The notes: a model not told the origin generated them from the letters alone. 64,000 nt of DNA from an uncultured Lachnospiraceae bacterium (GCA_910579735.1 CAJTUZ010000011.1:49975-113974), one strand, 5' to 3'. Counted from the first letter of the stretch, positions 42,621 through 52,646 are shown. A program made the numbers and translations.

Positions 42621-43451
42621 CTATTCCTGTTCAAAACTCGTCAGTCTGGTATCTTCCGTATACTCCCGCATATCCAATGTCCCTTTTTTGCCTTCCAGCT
42701 TCGGCAGCATGTACTGCAGCTGCATGATCTTTTCATCGATATCATCACACGTACCAAGCGCCGCCTTTACTTCATCGAAAACGAGCGTTACCTCGTAATC
42801 CGGAGAAAAATAGATCTTGTCCACCGGCAGCGAATACTTGTCCAATAACTGCGTAATATTCAGAATGTCCTGAAAAACCGCATTGTTTTCCACCGGCAGG
42901 GGTTTATGCAGAATGACATGATCAAACACAAGCCCCGTCACCTGCGGTATTCCCGGGGTTTTCTCCTCGGAAGACTCCACGATGATACCATCTTTGTCAA
43001 AATACATATAGCGTCCAAGATATGCCACATAACCGGCCACCGCCTTCTCATATACGGTGATCCTGATCGTGTCTTTTGCCTCAATATCCACATCCATCGT
43101 CTGGATAAAAGGAATGCCCTCGACACCTTTATCCCGATATTTTAAAGACAGGAGAAGGGAATTGTTCCCATATCTTCCATCCATGACGATGTCCATGATC
43201 TCTTCATTGGTATAATGAATGTTGCCATCCACATATACCGTGGTGATCGTATAATTCTCTATGATATAAATATAAGTAAAAGCAGCAGTTCCAAGAAGAA
43301 AGCAGCAGACCGCGGAAAGAACAGCGATCCTTTTCGTCTTGCTGAAACGGAGCTTCTGTTCTTTCTGCTTCTCTTTTGCCGCATTATTTTTGACAAGCCG
43401 CAGATTAGAGGGCTTCTTATTCACTTTTTTTACGACATTTTTGCTGCTCAT
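42621..43451 (-). CDS. ftsQ: Cell division protein FtsQ/DivIB
   Basis: About 276 residues: a basic cytoplasmic N-terminus, one helix (IAVLSAVCCFLLGTAAFTYIYII), a POTRA domain beginning ITTVYVDGNIHYTNEEI, and a beta domain. It belongs to the FtsQ-FtsL-FtsB division complex. I use the ATG at 43451 (AAGGGA upstream, 13 bases after murA); the longer frame to 43655 overlaps murA and is rejected. Confidence 0.9.
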   Translation of the reverse strand: MSSKNVVKKVNKKPSNLRLVKNNAAKEKQKEQKLRFSKTKRIAVLSAVCCFLLGTAAFTYIYIIENYTITTVYVDGNIHYTNEEIMDIVMDGRYGNNSLLLSLKYRDKGVEGIPFIQTMDVDIEAKDTIRITVYEKAVAGYVAYLGRYMYFDKDGIIVESSEEKTPGIPQVTGLVFDHVILHKPLPVENNAVFQDILNITQLLDKYSLPVDKIYFSPDYEVTLVFDEVKAALGTCDDIDEKIMQLQYMLPKLEGKKGTLDMREYTEDTRLTSFEQE

Positions 43452-43464
43452 ACTGCTTTTTCCC

Positions 43465-44736
43465 TTAACCGTTGTATTCACGATAGTCGATCTTCTTACA
43501 TCTGATACCGATTTCGCCAAGATCTTTGCAGATATCTTCGTATCCTCTTTCGATAAAATGCCTGTTGCACACGACAGTTGTTCCTTCGGCCGCGCTGCCG
43601 GCCAGTACCAGCGCTGCGCCGCCCCGCAGTTCCTGTGCCTGCAAAACTGCGCCATGCAGCTTCCTCCGCCCTTTTACATAGACCGTGTTGTCACGGCAGA
43701 CAATATCGGCTCCCATTTTCTGAAGCTGCGGCACGATACGGAATCTGTTCTCGAAAATCGTTTCCTGTAAGGCCCCTTCTCCGTCGGCAAGCGTCATAGC
43801 CGCCAAGAAAGCCGACTGCAGATCCGTAGGAAATCCGGGATAGCTGTCCGTCTGCAATAGGGGGATCATCTTTCTTCTTTCCCGGCAGGCAACCTGTATA
43901 CCGTCCTCACTTTCATAAATGCGCGCGCCCATAGCGGCTGCCGCTTTAATAACAGACACGATTTGTCTGCCGGGCGCATCTTTTAAGAAAACTTCTCCGC
44001 CGCAGCATAAACATGCTGCAAGATAAGTGCCTGCCACTACTCTGTCGGATGGAATCCGATAGGAGATCGCATGCAGCTTCTTCACTCCGTGAATCAAAAT
44101 TCTGTTCGTCCCTGCGCCTTCGATATCCGCGCCCGCCGTGTTCAAAAAATCACACAAAGCGGTAATCTCCGGCTCCCTTGCCGCGTTTTCAATGACCGTA
44201 TCACCTTGTGCGAGCACTGCGGCCAGAAGCAGATTTTCCGTCGCTCCCACGCTGACAAACGGCAGCCTATGCACCGCTCCTGTCAGCCTTACAGCCTCCG
44301 CACTGAAACCATCTTCTTTTTCCTCGATGATAACGCCCATCTTCCGAAGTCCCTGTAAATGCAGATCGATCGGTCTTTGTCCAATGACGCATCCGCCCGG
44401 GTACTGCATGCTGACGCTGCCCGTCCGCGCAAGCAGGGCGCCAAGCAGCATAATGGAGGAACGCATCACGCTGACGGAATCCGATGGCATATCGCATCTT
44501 GACAGACACGCCGCATCGATTGTCAAAGTATGCCCTTTTCTGTTTATGGTACAGCACAAACTCTCCATCAGCCGCAGCATATGATGCACATCGCTGATGA
44601 TCGGACAATTCTTAATCTCACAAGTACCGTCTATTAAAAGAGTTGCTGCCAGAATCGGCAGCACTGCATTTTTGGAACCCTGTATTTTAATCTGGCCCTC
44701 CGGACAGTTTCCACCATATATCTGAATCGCATCCAT
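43465..44736 (-). CDS. murA: UDP-N-acetylglucosamine 1-carboxyvinyltransferase
   Basis: 423 residues. The catalytic Cys116 lies in PGGCVIGQRPID, and KIQGSKNAVLP at the N-terminus and DLQSAFLAAMTLADG are typical. It transfers enolpyruvate to UDP-GlcNAc, the first committed step of peptidoglycan synthesis and the target of fosfomycin. It occupies the position between ftsW and ftsQ where many Firmicutes have murG and murB. GAGG precedes the ATG. Confidence 0.95.
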   Translation of the reverse strand: MDAIQIYGGNCPEGQIKIQGSKNAVLPILAATLLIDGTCEIKNCPIISDVHHMLRLMESLCCTINRKGHTLTIDAACLSRCDMPSDSVSVMRSSIMLLGALLARTGSVSMQYPGGCVIGQRPIDLHLQGLRKMGVIIEEKEDGFSAEAVRLTGAVHRLPFVSVGATENLLLAAVLAQGDTVIENAAREPEITALCDFLNTAGADIEGAGTNRILIHGVKKLHAISYRIPSDRVVAGTYLAACLCCGGEVFLKDAPGRQIVSVIKAAAAMGARIYESEDGIQVACRERRKMIPLLQTDSYPGFPTDLQSAFLAAMTLADGEGALQETIFENRFRIVPQLQKMGADIVCRDNTVYVKGRRKLHGAVLQAQELRGGAALVLAGSAAEGTTVVCNRHFIERGYEDICKDLGEIGIRCKKIDYREYNG

Positions 44737-44820
44737 AGCAAAACCTCAAAGCAGATAATATATGACCTACTTTATCTATATGGGAGAAATCCAAAAAAGT
44801 TCTGCCGGTATGAGCTGTGT

Positions 44821-45990
44821 TTATAAATCTTTCAAATGAATGCCTCTGGCTACGCTTAAAACTAAGCCTACCTCTATTAAAAGAAACATCACGGATGTAC
44901 CTCCGTAGCTGATAAACGGCAGGGAGATTCCCGTATTGGGGATTGTGTTGGTTACAACGGCTATGTTCAAAATTACCTGGATTGCTATATGTCCGAGTAC
45001 GCCGACGACCAAAAGAGCTCCGAACAGATCCGGCGCGTTGTTGGCAATGATCATAAACCGCCAGATCAGCATGATGAACATCAAAATAACGGCGATGGCC
45101 CCAAAAAGCCCCAGTTCTTCACAAATAATGGAAAAGATCATATCATTCTGCGCTTCCGGGATAAATCCGAGTTTCTGTTTGCTGGCTCCCAGTCCTTTCC
45201 CGAGGATACCGCCGGAACCGATCGCATATAATCCCTGCAGCGTCTGGAATCCCTTTCCGCTGGCAAACGCTTCCGGATCGAGCCAGGCAAGAATACGTGC
45301 CCCCCGGAACTCGAGTTCATCCGCACCGGATTCCGCCATTTTCACAATGATAAATACGATGAGCGCCGCGCCGGCCAGTGTTAAGAGCGCCAGGAAAATA
45401 AACCTTTTATAATCCGGACAGGATACGAACAGCATCAATACTGCGATTCCCATAACGATGATCGCGGAACTCATATTATTGGTGATCTTCCATAACATCA
45501 ATGCGATCGGCACCGGTATGGCAAGCACCGTATAGAAACCTTTCCTGTCTCTGATCTTTTTCCCCATACGGCATATCATACTCGCCAGAAACAGGATCAT
45601 GCAGAGCTTGGCGGCTTCTGCAGGCTGGAAAGAAACACCAGCGATATAGATCCATCTTCTCGCACCATGCGACGTACGGCCAAACGGAATGACCAGAACA
45701 ATCAGCACGGCCGAAACAATATAGCCAAGTACCGCGAAACGCTCCCAGAAATGATACGGGATATTCGCCACTACCAGCATGGCTGCCAGACCCACGATCG
45801 TCGCCCAGAGCTGTTTGCGCAGATACCATGCGGAATCCCCGTCAAACTGCAGATTCGACTCATAGGAACTTGTGGAATATACCATGATCAGTCCAAATCC
45901 CAGCAGGAAAATAACAATGAATAACAGGCTGTAATCCATATAGTTAGCAGCACTATTTGATTTTCTACGTGATAAAGCTCTTTCCGCCAC
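44821..45990 (-). CDS. ftsW: FtsW-type peptidoglycan glycosyltransferase (SEDS family)
   Basis: 389 residues, about ten membrane helices. SEDS motifs are visible: GIGGILGKGLGASKQKLGF-like region, AQNDMIFSIICEELG and NTGISLPFISYGGTS. It polymerises lipid II together with a class B PBP. It begins with GTG, two bases after murD, with AAGGAG inside the end of murD, so the two are coupled. SpoVE is a paralogous alternative for the name. Confidence 0.92.
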   Translation of the reverse strand: MAERALSRRKSNSAANYMDYSLLFIVIFLLGFGLIMVYSTSSYESNLQFDGDSAWYLRKQLWATIVGLAAMLVVANIPYHFWERFAVLGYIVSAVLIVLVIPFGRTSHGARRWIYIAGVSFQPAEAAKLCMILFLASMICRMGKKIRDRKGFYTVLAIPVPIALMLWKITNNMSSAIIVMGIAVLMLFVSCPDYKRFIFLALLTLAGAALIVFIIVKMAESGADELEFRGARILAWLDPEAFASGKGFQTLQGLYAIGSGGILGKGLGASKQKLGFIPEAQNDMIFSIICEELGLFGAIAVILMFIMLIWRFMIIANNAPDLFGALLVVGVLGHIAIQVILNIAVVTNTIPNTGISLPFISYGGTSVMFLLIEVGLVLSVARGIHLKDL

Positions 45991-45992
45991 GC

Positions 45993-47363
45993 CTACGACT
46001 CCTTCAGTTGATTCACAAACTCCTTAAACGCTCTGCCTCTTACTTCATAATTCGGAAACATGCCCCAGCTCGCACAAGCCGGAGACAGCAACACGGCATC
46101 TCCTGCTGCAGCGTTTTGTACACAGATCTTAAATGCTTCCTCAAAAGTTTCGGCAAAGACGATATTCTCCACGCCGTGCTCCCGCGCACAGGATGCGATC
46201 TTATCCCGTGTCTGCCCGATCAGGACCAGGCACTTCACTTTATCCCCAAACGCCTCTATCCATTCGTCATACTCGCTCTGTTTATCATAACCGCCGCCGA
46301 TCAGTACGGTAGGCTTCGACATAGCCTTTATCCCCTGGATCGCCGCATCGGGATTCGTCGCCTTAGAATCGTTATAATAATCCACACCGCGCTTTGTCGC
46401 TACAAATTCTATTCTATGCTCAACCGCCTTAAAAGATTTCACGGTCTTTATGATCACATCCATGGGTACGCCCATAGCATCGGACATGGCAATTGCCGCC
46501 ATAACGTTTTCCGCATTACACAGGCCGACCAGATTCATTTCATGAATGTTCATCAGTCTTTCCGCCTTACCGTCACGCGCGCGGCAGATTTCTTCGCCCT
46601 CAAGATAATAGCCATTCTTTAATCTGCGGCCGGATGAAAAATACAGGACCGAGGCCGGACACCTTTCACCGAATGCCCTCGTATATTCATCTTCATAATT
46701 TAATACGCAGATATCGTCTTTTGTCTGGTTCAGGGCAATCTTTTCTTTGACTGCAACATAATTCTCCATCGTATGATGCCTGTTTAAATGATCCGGCGTT
46801 ATATTCAAAACTGCCGAAACATGCGGATGAAAAGACTCTATCGTTTCTAACTGAAAACTGCTGATCTCCGCTACGGTAACGGTTTCGCCGCCGGATAACA
46901 GCGCAGTCTCTGTATAGGGATTCCCGATATTTCCCACGATAAAGACGCTCTCGTAATACGCCTTCATGATCTCACCGACCAGAGAAGTCGTCGTCGTCTT
47001 CCCGTTCGTCCCGGTGATCGCGATAACTTGCCCCTTTCCGAGTACGTACGCCAGTTCTATCTCTCCCCATATTCTGATCTGCCGTTTCCGCAAACCGTCC
47101 GCAAGCTGCGTATCTACCGGTACACCGGGACTGAATACAGCCAGTTCCACCGATTCCAGCACCGTTTCCGGCAAAACGCCTGTTATGATATCGGCTTTGC
47201 AGTCCGGAGAAAGTCTGCTCTGAACCTCTTCCTTAATAAGCTTCTCATTTTCATCATACAGGACCGGACAGGCTCCGACTCTGCATAAGACTTCCGCCGC
47301 TCCAATCCCGCTGATGCCGGTACCTACGATCAATACCTTTTTACCCCGCAGATCTGTCTTCAT
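45993..47363 (-). CDS. murD: UDP-N-acetylmuramoyl-L-alanine--D-glutamate ligase
   Basis: 456 residues, standard Mur ligase layout: N-terminal Rossmann part (VLIVGTGISGIGAAEVL), ATP-binding loop GTNGKTTTTSLVG, central LNITPDHLNRHHTMENY, and C-terminal NDSKATNPDAAIQGI. It adds D-glutamate to UDP-MurNAc-L-Ala. GAGG precedes the ATG. Confidence 0.96.
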   Translation of the reverse strand: MKTDLRGKKVLIVGTGISGIGAAEVLCRVGACPVLYDENEKLIKEEVQSRLSPDCKADIITGVLPETVLESVELAVFSPGVPVDTQLADGLRKRQIRIWGEIELAYVLGKGQVIAITGTNGKTTTTSLVGEIMKAYYESVFIVGNIGNPYTETALLSGGETVTVAEISSFQLETIESFHPHVSAVLNITPDHLNRHHTMENYVAVKEKIALNQTKDDICVLNYEDEYTRAFGERCPASVLYFSSGRRLKNGYYLEGEEICRARDGKAERLMNIHEMNLVGLCNAENVMAAIAMSDAMGVPMDVIIKTVKSFKAVEHRIEFVATKRGVDYYNDSKATNPDAAIQGIKAMSKPTVLIGGGYDKQSEYDEWIEAFGDKVKCLVLIGQTRDKIASCAREHGVENIVFAETFEEAFKICVQNAAAGDAVLLSPACASWGMFPNYEVRGRAFKEFVNQLKES

Positions 47364-47485
47364 AAAATGTATCCCTCTGTTTCTATCGTTCTATATCTTA
47401 TTGTCTGCCGCGCTATATCCTGCCGCCCGATCATGCCGCATTCCGGTCAGCCGGCCGGCTCCTGCTGTATCCGCCCGCATGACGG

Positions 47486-48442
47486 CTACATCGCCATAAG
47501 TCCCAACAGACAAAGAAGCGCCGTCAATATGGAAAAAACAGCCACAATGCGCGTCTCCGGCCATCCGCATAACTCAAAATGATGATGGATCGGCGCCATT
47601 TTGAAAATACGCCTGCCGCCCGATAATTTAAAATAAGATACCTGTATCACTACGGACATGACTTCTATCACATAGATAAACGCTACGACTGCCAGGAAAA
47701 TGGGCATCTGCATCATATACGCCGTAGCCGCTACGAAACCGCCGAGAGCAAGCGAACCGGTATCTCCCATGAAAACGCTTGCCGGATATACGTTAAACAG
47801 CAAAAATCCAAGCAGCGCGCCGACTACTGCACAAGTGACGGGTTCTATCCCGCTCTGTAAACCGATCGCAACGACCGTAAAAAACGTAGCGATCAGAACC
47901 GTGACCGAACTTGCCAGTCCATCCAGTCCATCCGTAAAATTTGCTCCGTTTACCGTACCGATCACGATAAAGAATAAGATCGGTATGTTCCAAACGCCAA
48001 AGTCCAAAAAGGTCTCCGGCAGAAACGGTACCTTCATTGCCAGGGAAACATCCGTATAATGTGTGATATAATAAGCAAATACGCCTGTTACCAGAAGCTG
48101 CAGAGCCATTTTCTGCCACGCGCGCAGTCCCATGGACCGTTTCAGAACCACTTTGATATAATCGTCCAGAAAACCGATCAGTCCGAACCCCATAGTCACA
48201 AAAAGAATCGGAATGATCTTCGGATAATCCTTTACATAAAGAATCGATGTCACTACAACGCTCATTACGATCAAAATACCGCCCATAGTCGGCGTACCGT
48301 TCTTCTTCAAATGCTCTTTCGGCCCCTCGTCTCTGACGGTCTGGCCGACTTTCAGCCGCTTTAAAAACGGAATTACGACCGGTCCCAAAACAACGCTGAT
48401 CGCAAACGATATTAATACCGACATCAAAATTGTAGTATCCAT
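47486..48442 (-). CDS. mraY: Phospho-N-acetylmuramoyl-pentapeptide transferase
   Basis: 318 residues, about ten helices. Hallmarks are NFTDGLDGLA, MGDTGSLALGG and IHHHFELCGW. It makes lipid I at the cytoplasmic membrane from UDP-MurNAc-pentapeptide and undecaprenyl phosphate. It precedes murD by about 120 bases in the same direction. Confidence 0.96.
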   Translation of the reverse strand: MDTTILMSVLISFAISVVLGPVVIPFLKRLKVGQTVRDEGPKEHLKKNGTPTMGGILIVMSVVVTSILYVKDYPKIIPILFVTMGFGLIGFLDDYIKVVLKRSMGLRAWQKMALQLLVTGVFAYYITHYTDVSLAMKVPFLPETFLDFGVWNIPILFFIVIGTVNGANFTDGLDGLASSVTVLIATFFTVVAIGLQSGIEPVTCAVVGALLGFLLFNVYPASVFMGDTGSLALGGFVAATAYMMQMPIFLAVVAFIYVIEVMSVVIQVSYFKLSGGRRIFKMAPIHHHFELCGWPETRIVAVFSILTALLCLLGLMAM

Positions 48443-48453
48443 CCTAATAAATA

Positions 48454-48492
48454 TGCCCCTCTCTCAATCTGCGGCATCTGCCGCCAAAACAC
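48454..48492. repeat. Short dispersed repeat, copy B
   Basis: Similar to 33294-33334. This copy includes a compact hairpin GCGGCA/TGCCGC (48471-48484). It lies in the gap between the second class B PBP gene and mraY. Confidence 0.45.
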
Positions 48493-48547
48493 TGTCGGCG
48501 CCGGCACAATATCCGCAAAGTGAACTTATTCAGCCTATACACCGCAA

Positions 48548-50320
48548 TTAACTGCCGCTCCCATCGGAGCCGCTTCTGTTATTATAATCCATCTTTTCCA
48601 AATAAGGAAGAATATTTTCAAAAAGCTGTTTTACAACCGGCGCCGCAATCTGCCCTCCGTAATAGGTCCCCTGTGGATGGGTGATGATGCAGACAGCCAG
48701 TACGGAAGGTTCATCCGCCGGGGAAAATCCGATAAAAGAAGCGATATATTTCCCGCTCCCCCTCGGCAGCGTCTGGCTTGTCGCTGTTTTGCCGCCGATC
48801 CGGTATCCCTCGATATAGGCGTTTTTACCGCCGCCGTTTTCAACTACCTGCTCTAACATGTAACGCATGGTTGCAGATGTTTCTTCCGATACAATATTTT
48901 CTTCTACCTGCCATGTAAACGATTGGATATCCGTTCCATCCGCACTCACGGCCCGCAGTCCGAAATGAGGCGTTACGCGTCTGCCGCCGTTGACAAGGGA
49001 AGCCACAGTCACCGCAAGCTGGATCGGCGTAATCTGAAATGACTGTCCAAAAGAGATCGTCGCAAGCTCCACCTGTCCGATATTTTCTTTCTGATGCATG
49101 ATCGTTTTCGCTTCTCCGGGCAGATCGATCCCGGTCTTATCCAACAGACCGAATCTTTGAAAGTATTTATAAAAACTATCCACGCCGAGACGCAGTCCGA
49201 CCGTCACAAAAACCGGATTGCAGGAATTCATCGTCGCCTGTACAAAATTCTCGGCTCCGTGCCCCGCTATTTTGTGGCATCTGATACGCCTGTCTCCCAC
49301 CATAACATAACCGGGACAGCTAAACGTATCATCTACCGTAACAACGCCCTCTTCCAGCGCTGCGGCGGCCGTTACGGTCTTAAAGGTGGAACCCGGCTCA
49401 TAGGTGTCGTTAATGCAGCCGTTGCGCCACATGGCGTTTAAAAGCTCCTGACGCTTCTCTTGGCTGAGTCCTGCCTCTTCCGCCTCATCAGGCAGCGTAT
49501 AGGGATTATTCAAGTCAAATTCCGGCACATTGACCATCGCCATAAGTTCCCCGTTCTGCGGATTCATAACAATGATCGAAACACTCTTTGCCTGCTTGGT
49601 CTCCATCGTCTGAACAGCAAGCTGTGTGGCATAGCTCTGGATATTCATATCCAGACTGATATACAGATCCCTGCCGCTTATAGGTTCTATACGCTCTTCG
49701 CCGTCTTCCGAAACTTCCACCCCTTTGGCATCGGTCACTGTTAGGATCCTTCCCGCTTCCCCCTGAAGATATTCGTCATAAATGACTTCCAGACCGATAA
49801 TTCCCTGATTGTCTCCTCCTGTAAAGCCAAGTACCTTGGATGCAAGGGAGTCATACGGATAATATCTCTTATAGTCTTCGTCCACTTTGACGCCGGGCAG
49901 CTCATAACTGCGGATCGCATCACCGACGGACTTATCCACATTGCTCTTTATTTTCTCGATGGAAGAATATTTTTCTACGCGCCCGCGCACATATTCTTCC
50001 GAAAGCCCCAATTCTTCCGAAAGTACTTTAATGACCGTTTCCGGATCCTCTATCTGGTTATGAATGACCGATATGGTACATACGGTCTTATTATCGGCAA
50101 GGATCTCTCCGTTTGCATCAATAATCCTTCCTCTTGCCGCCTTGATCGTGCGCTCCCTCTCGTGCAGCTCTTTCGCCTTTTCTATGTAATATTCCGACTG
50201 AAAGACCATAAGGTATACCAGTCTTCCGATAAGTACCATAAAAGCTGCCACACAGATAAACATTACCGTTACCGTTTTGTTCCGGTGGTAAGTTTTATGG
50301 ATATTGTCTGATCCTCTCAT
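48548..50320 (-). CDS. Class B penicillin-binding protein (SpoVD/FtsI-like) with altered KTG box
   Basis: About 590 residues with one N-terminal helix (VMFICVAAFMVLIGRLVYLMV), a PBP dimer domain (ARGRIIDANGEILA) and a transpeptidase domain. The active-site Ser is in GSTFKTV (SxxK), followed by MNSCNPVF (SxN). The third box reads GGKTATSQT, KTA instead of KTG (codon GCG). No PASTA domain is present. It is the second of two tandem class B PBP genes before mraY, the place of spoVD in Bacillus. The ribosome binding site is weak, which makes the exact start uncertain. Confidence 0.88.
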   Translation of the reverse strand: MRGSDNIHKTYHRNKTVTVMFICVAAFMVLIGRLVYLMVFQSEYYIEKAKELHERERTIKAARGRIIDANGEILADNKTVCTISVIHNQIEDPETVIKVLSEELGLSEEYVRGRVEKYSSIEKIKSNVDKSVGDAIRSYELPGVKVDEDYKRYYPYDSLASKVLGFTGGDNQGIIGLEVIYDEYLQGEAGRILTVTDAKGVEVSEDGEERIEPISGRDLYISLDMNIQSYATQLAVQTMETKQAKSVSIIVMNPQNGELMAMVNVPEFDLNNPYTLPDEAEEAGLSQEKRQELLNAMWRNGCINDTYEPGSTFKTVTAAAALEEGVVTVDDTFSCPGYVMVGDRRIRCHKIAGHGAENFVQATMNSCNPVFVTVGLRLGVDSFYKYFQRFGLLDKTGIDLPGEAKTIMHQKENIGQVELATISFGQSFQITPIQLAVTVASLVNGGRRVTPHFGLRAVSADGTDIQSFTWQVEENIVSEETSATMRYMLEQVVENGGGKNAYIEGYRIGGKTATSQTLPRGSGKYIASFIGFSPADEPSVLAVCIITHPQGTYYGGQIAAPVVKQLFENILPYLEKMDYNNRSGSDGSGS

Positions 50321-50329
50321 CTGCAAGAA

Positions 50330-50378
50330 AACCCCATAAAAAGGTATTAATATAATTTATTACCGTTTTTATGAGGTT
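50330..50378 (-). promoter_or_regulatory. Hairpin between the two PBP genes
   Basis: Arms 50330-50346 (AACCCCATAAAAAGGTA) and 50361-50378 (TACCGTTTTTATGAGGTT) pair with one bulge and one G-U pair around an AT-rich loop. On the minus strand it ends about 10 bases before the second PBP's start codon. It lacks a proper U-run, so it may reduce translation or stabilise the upstream mRNA instead of terminating. Confidence 0.5.
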
Positions 50379-50396
50379 ATTCGTGAAAACTTCATC

Positions 50397-52646
50397 TTAT
50401 GGTCCGATGTTATCATCTTCCTGACCGGTCTCTTTCGGTGGTTCTCCAACGCCGCCCGCAACAGGATCGCCCTCTTCATTAGATACCAGGCCGTCGTCGT
50501 TTACTACGCCTCCTGTCTCCGGATCGATCAGATATCCCGTATCAGGATCTTTCAGATAACCGGTTTCGGGATCGAGCGGGAATGTCTTCCATACCTGCCT
50601 GTCGACATCTCCTTCGGAACCTTCGCTTCCTTCCCCGCCATCAATGGCGCCTCCTTCTTCGCTGCCTTCTTCCCCTTCAGCGCCTTCGGGGTCTTCCTCT
50701 TGCGTTTCTATCTGCTGCATACCGGACTGTATCTTAAATTCTTCCAGCTCTTCCATTTCTTTCTCGGTCAGTTCTTCGGTCATGAAAATATTCAGATAAG
50801 GCAGCACTTCCGTCAATATATTACGTACAATTCCGGTGGCATATTTCGCATCATCCTGCGGGGATGCATTCGGCCTGTCCACAACGACATAGATAGCGAT
50901 CTGCGGATCATCCGCCGGTGCATATCCCAAAAATGACACGACATATTCCTTGTTTCCGCGGGGAAGGGTCTCCGCCGTTCCCGTCTTGCCGCCGATCATA
51001 TAACCGGCCGGTCTTGCCGTATGTCCGGTTCCCTTCTCTCCACTCACGACCAGATTACAATATTCCAGTATCTTTTCGCTTGTAGACTGTGAGATCGTCT
51101 GTTTTAACAGACGCGGCGTTATATTCTCAACCACCGCTCCATCCGCTGTCATGATCCTGCTGACCACATGCGGTTCATAATAGTAACCGCCGTTGATCAG
51201 GGAACAAAATCCCGTAATCATCTGGATCATGGAGGCATTAAACCCCTGTCCGAAAGAACAGGTCGCAAGCTCCGTCTGACGGATATTGTCTTTATTGTAT
51301 ACGAGCGCGGCCGTTCTCGATTCTCCAGCCAGATCGATATTCGTCTTTAACCCGAAACCGAACAGGTGCTGATAATCCACAAACCGGTCTTTTCCCATTT
51401 TAAACGCCACGTTCATCAGCACAACATTGCAGGAACGCTCAATTCCTTCCGCCACGGAAAGATTCCCGTCGCCATAGATCTGGTGGCATTTGATCTTATA
51501 ATCCCCTACTTCCAGCCGTCCCTCGCAGTTATACTTTTCATCACCGGTAATGGCTCCGCATTCAAGCGCCCCGGCCACGGTAAAGGGTTTTGCTACAGAT
51601 CCCGGTTCATAGGTATCCACGATGCAGAAGTTCTTCCACAGAGCATCCAGATGCCTGTACATCTCTTCGTCATTCATGGCCTTGATCTTCTCCGCCGTCA
51701 GATATTCGCCTGTTTTCTGGCTCTTATCGTCAAGTTCCGGCATACCGATCAGATTACTGATATTTCTCGTATCATTCAGATCATAAACCGGATAGCTTGC
51801 CATGGCAATGATGTTGCCGGTATTTACCTCCATCATGATGCAGCCGATATTATTGGCGCCGTTGCCTTCCCTGACATTGTCTTTGAACTTTTCATTGAAT
51901 TCTTTCAGATATTTTTCCACAATGCTCTGAATATTGGCATCGATCGTTGTCTGGATATTATAGCCGTCTTTGGCCGGAATGGTCGTTCTCTGCAAATTCG
52001 AGTCGTCATTCAGATAACCGTACTGGCGGCCGTTCGTACCGCTCAGGATATCGTTATAATATTCCTCAAGGCCGTACTGTCCTTCGTTGTCGCTTCTTGT
52101 GAAACCGATGACGTCACAGGCCAGAGAACCGTTCGGATACTCTCTTTTATATTCATCTTCAAACCAGATGCCTTTGATCTTGGAGCCGTTTTCTTCATCC
52201 TTCTGCAGTTCTTTAAATTTTTCGACCTTTTCGTAATCAAGGCGCTTGGCCAGAACGCAATAGGATGATTTCGGATGCGACGCTATGTACTCTCTGACTT
52301 CGGTAATATCGATACCGAATGCGCTGTGCAGCGCGTTCAGCGTAGGTTCCAGATTACTCTCATCATCCATAAGCACTTTCGTATCCAGAATAACGTTGTA
52401 AACCTTATTGCTGATCGCCAGTATCGTACCGTTCGCATCCAGAATTTCTCCACGCTTAAAAGGTATTGTCACAGAGTCGTATTCCTGTTGTGACAATACC
52501 TGCTTTTTGTAGTCATTTCCCTTATCTCGATTGATCAGGATCAGTCTGATGCTCAAGCCGACAAAAGCCGTCAGTACGCACCCAAAAAGTACCAAAAGCT
52601 TTTTCTGCATTTTAACCGTAAATCTGTTTCCCTGGTTTCTTCTCAT
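50397..52646 (-). CDS. ftsI: Class B penicillin-binding protein, FtsI/PBP2B-like, with acidic C-terminal tail
   Basis: 749 residues. A single helix (KKLLVLFGCVLTAFVGLSIRL) is followed by the dimer domain (KRGEILDANGTILA) and the transpeptidase domain with SxxK in GSVAKPF, SxN in SCNVVL and KTG in GGKTGTAETLPRG. The last ~130 residues are an added acidic, Gly/Glu-rich tail with repeated DPETGYL/DPDTGYL units, absent from typical FtsI. It makes septal cross-links with FtsW. It follows ftsL by 29 bases. Confidence 0.9.
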   Translation of the reverse strand: MRRNQGNRFTVKMQKKLLVLFGCVLTAFVGLSIRLILINRDKGNDYKKQVLSQQEYDSVTIPFKRGEILDANGTILAISNKVYNVILDTKVLMDDESNLEPTLNALHSAFGIDITEVREYIASHPKSSYCVLAKRLDYEKVEKFKELQKDEENGSKIKGIWFEDEYKREYPNGSLACDVIGFTRSDNEGQYGLEEYYNDILSGTNGRQYGYLNDDSNLQRTTIPAKDGYNIQTTIDANIQSIVEKYLKEFNEKFKDNVREGNGANNIGCIMMEVNTGNIIAMASYPVYDLNDTRNISNLIGMPELDDKSQKTGEYLTAEKIKAMNDEEMYRHLDALWKNFCIVDTYEPGSVAKPFTVAGALECGAITGDEKYNCEGRLEVGDYKIKCHQIYGDGNLSVAEGIERSCNVVLMNVAFKMGKDRFVDYQHLFGFGLKTNIDLAGESRTAALVYNKDNIRQTELATCSFGQGFNASMIQMITGFCSLINGGYYYEPHVVSRIMTADGAVVENITPRLLKQTISQSTSEKILEYCNLVVSGEKGTGHTARPAGYMIGGKTGTAETLPRGNKEYVVSFLGYAPADDPQIAIYVVVDRPNASPQDDAKYATGIVRNILTEVLPYLNIFMTEELTEKEMEELEEFKIQSGMQQIETQEEDPEGAEGEEGSEEGGAIDGGEGSEGSEGDVDRQVWKTFPLDPETGYLKDPDTGYLIDPETGGVVNDDGLVSNEEGDPVAGGVGEPPKETGQEDDNIGP

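Noticed and set aside
51366..52268. 300-codon plus-strand frame inside the ftsI-like gene
   Set aside because: It is antisense to well-conserved PBP motifs, and its Ile/Phe/His-rich composition is that of a shadow frame.
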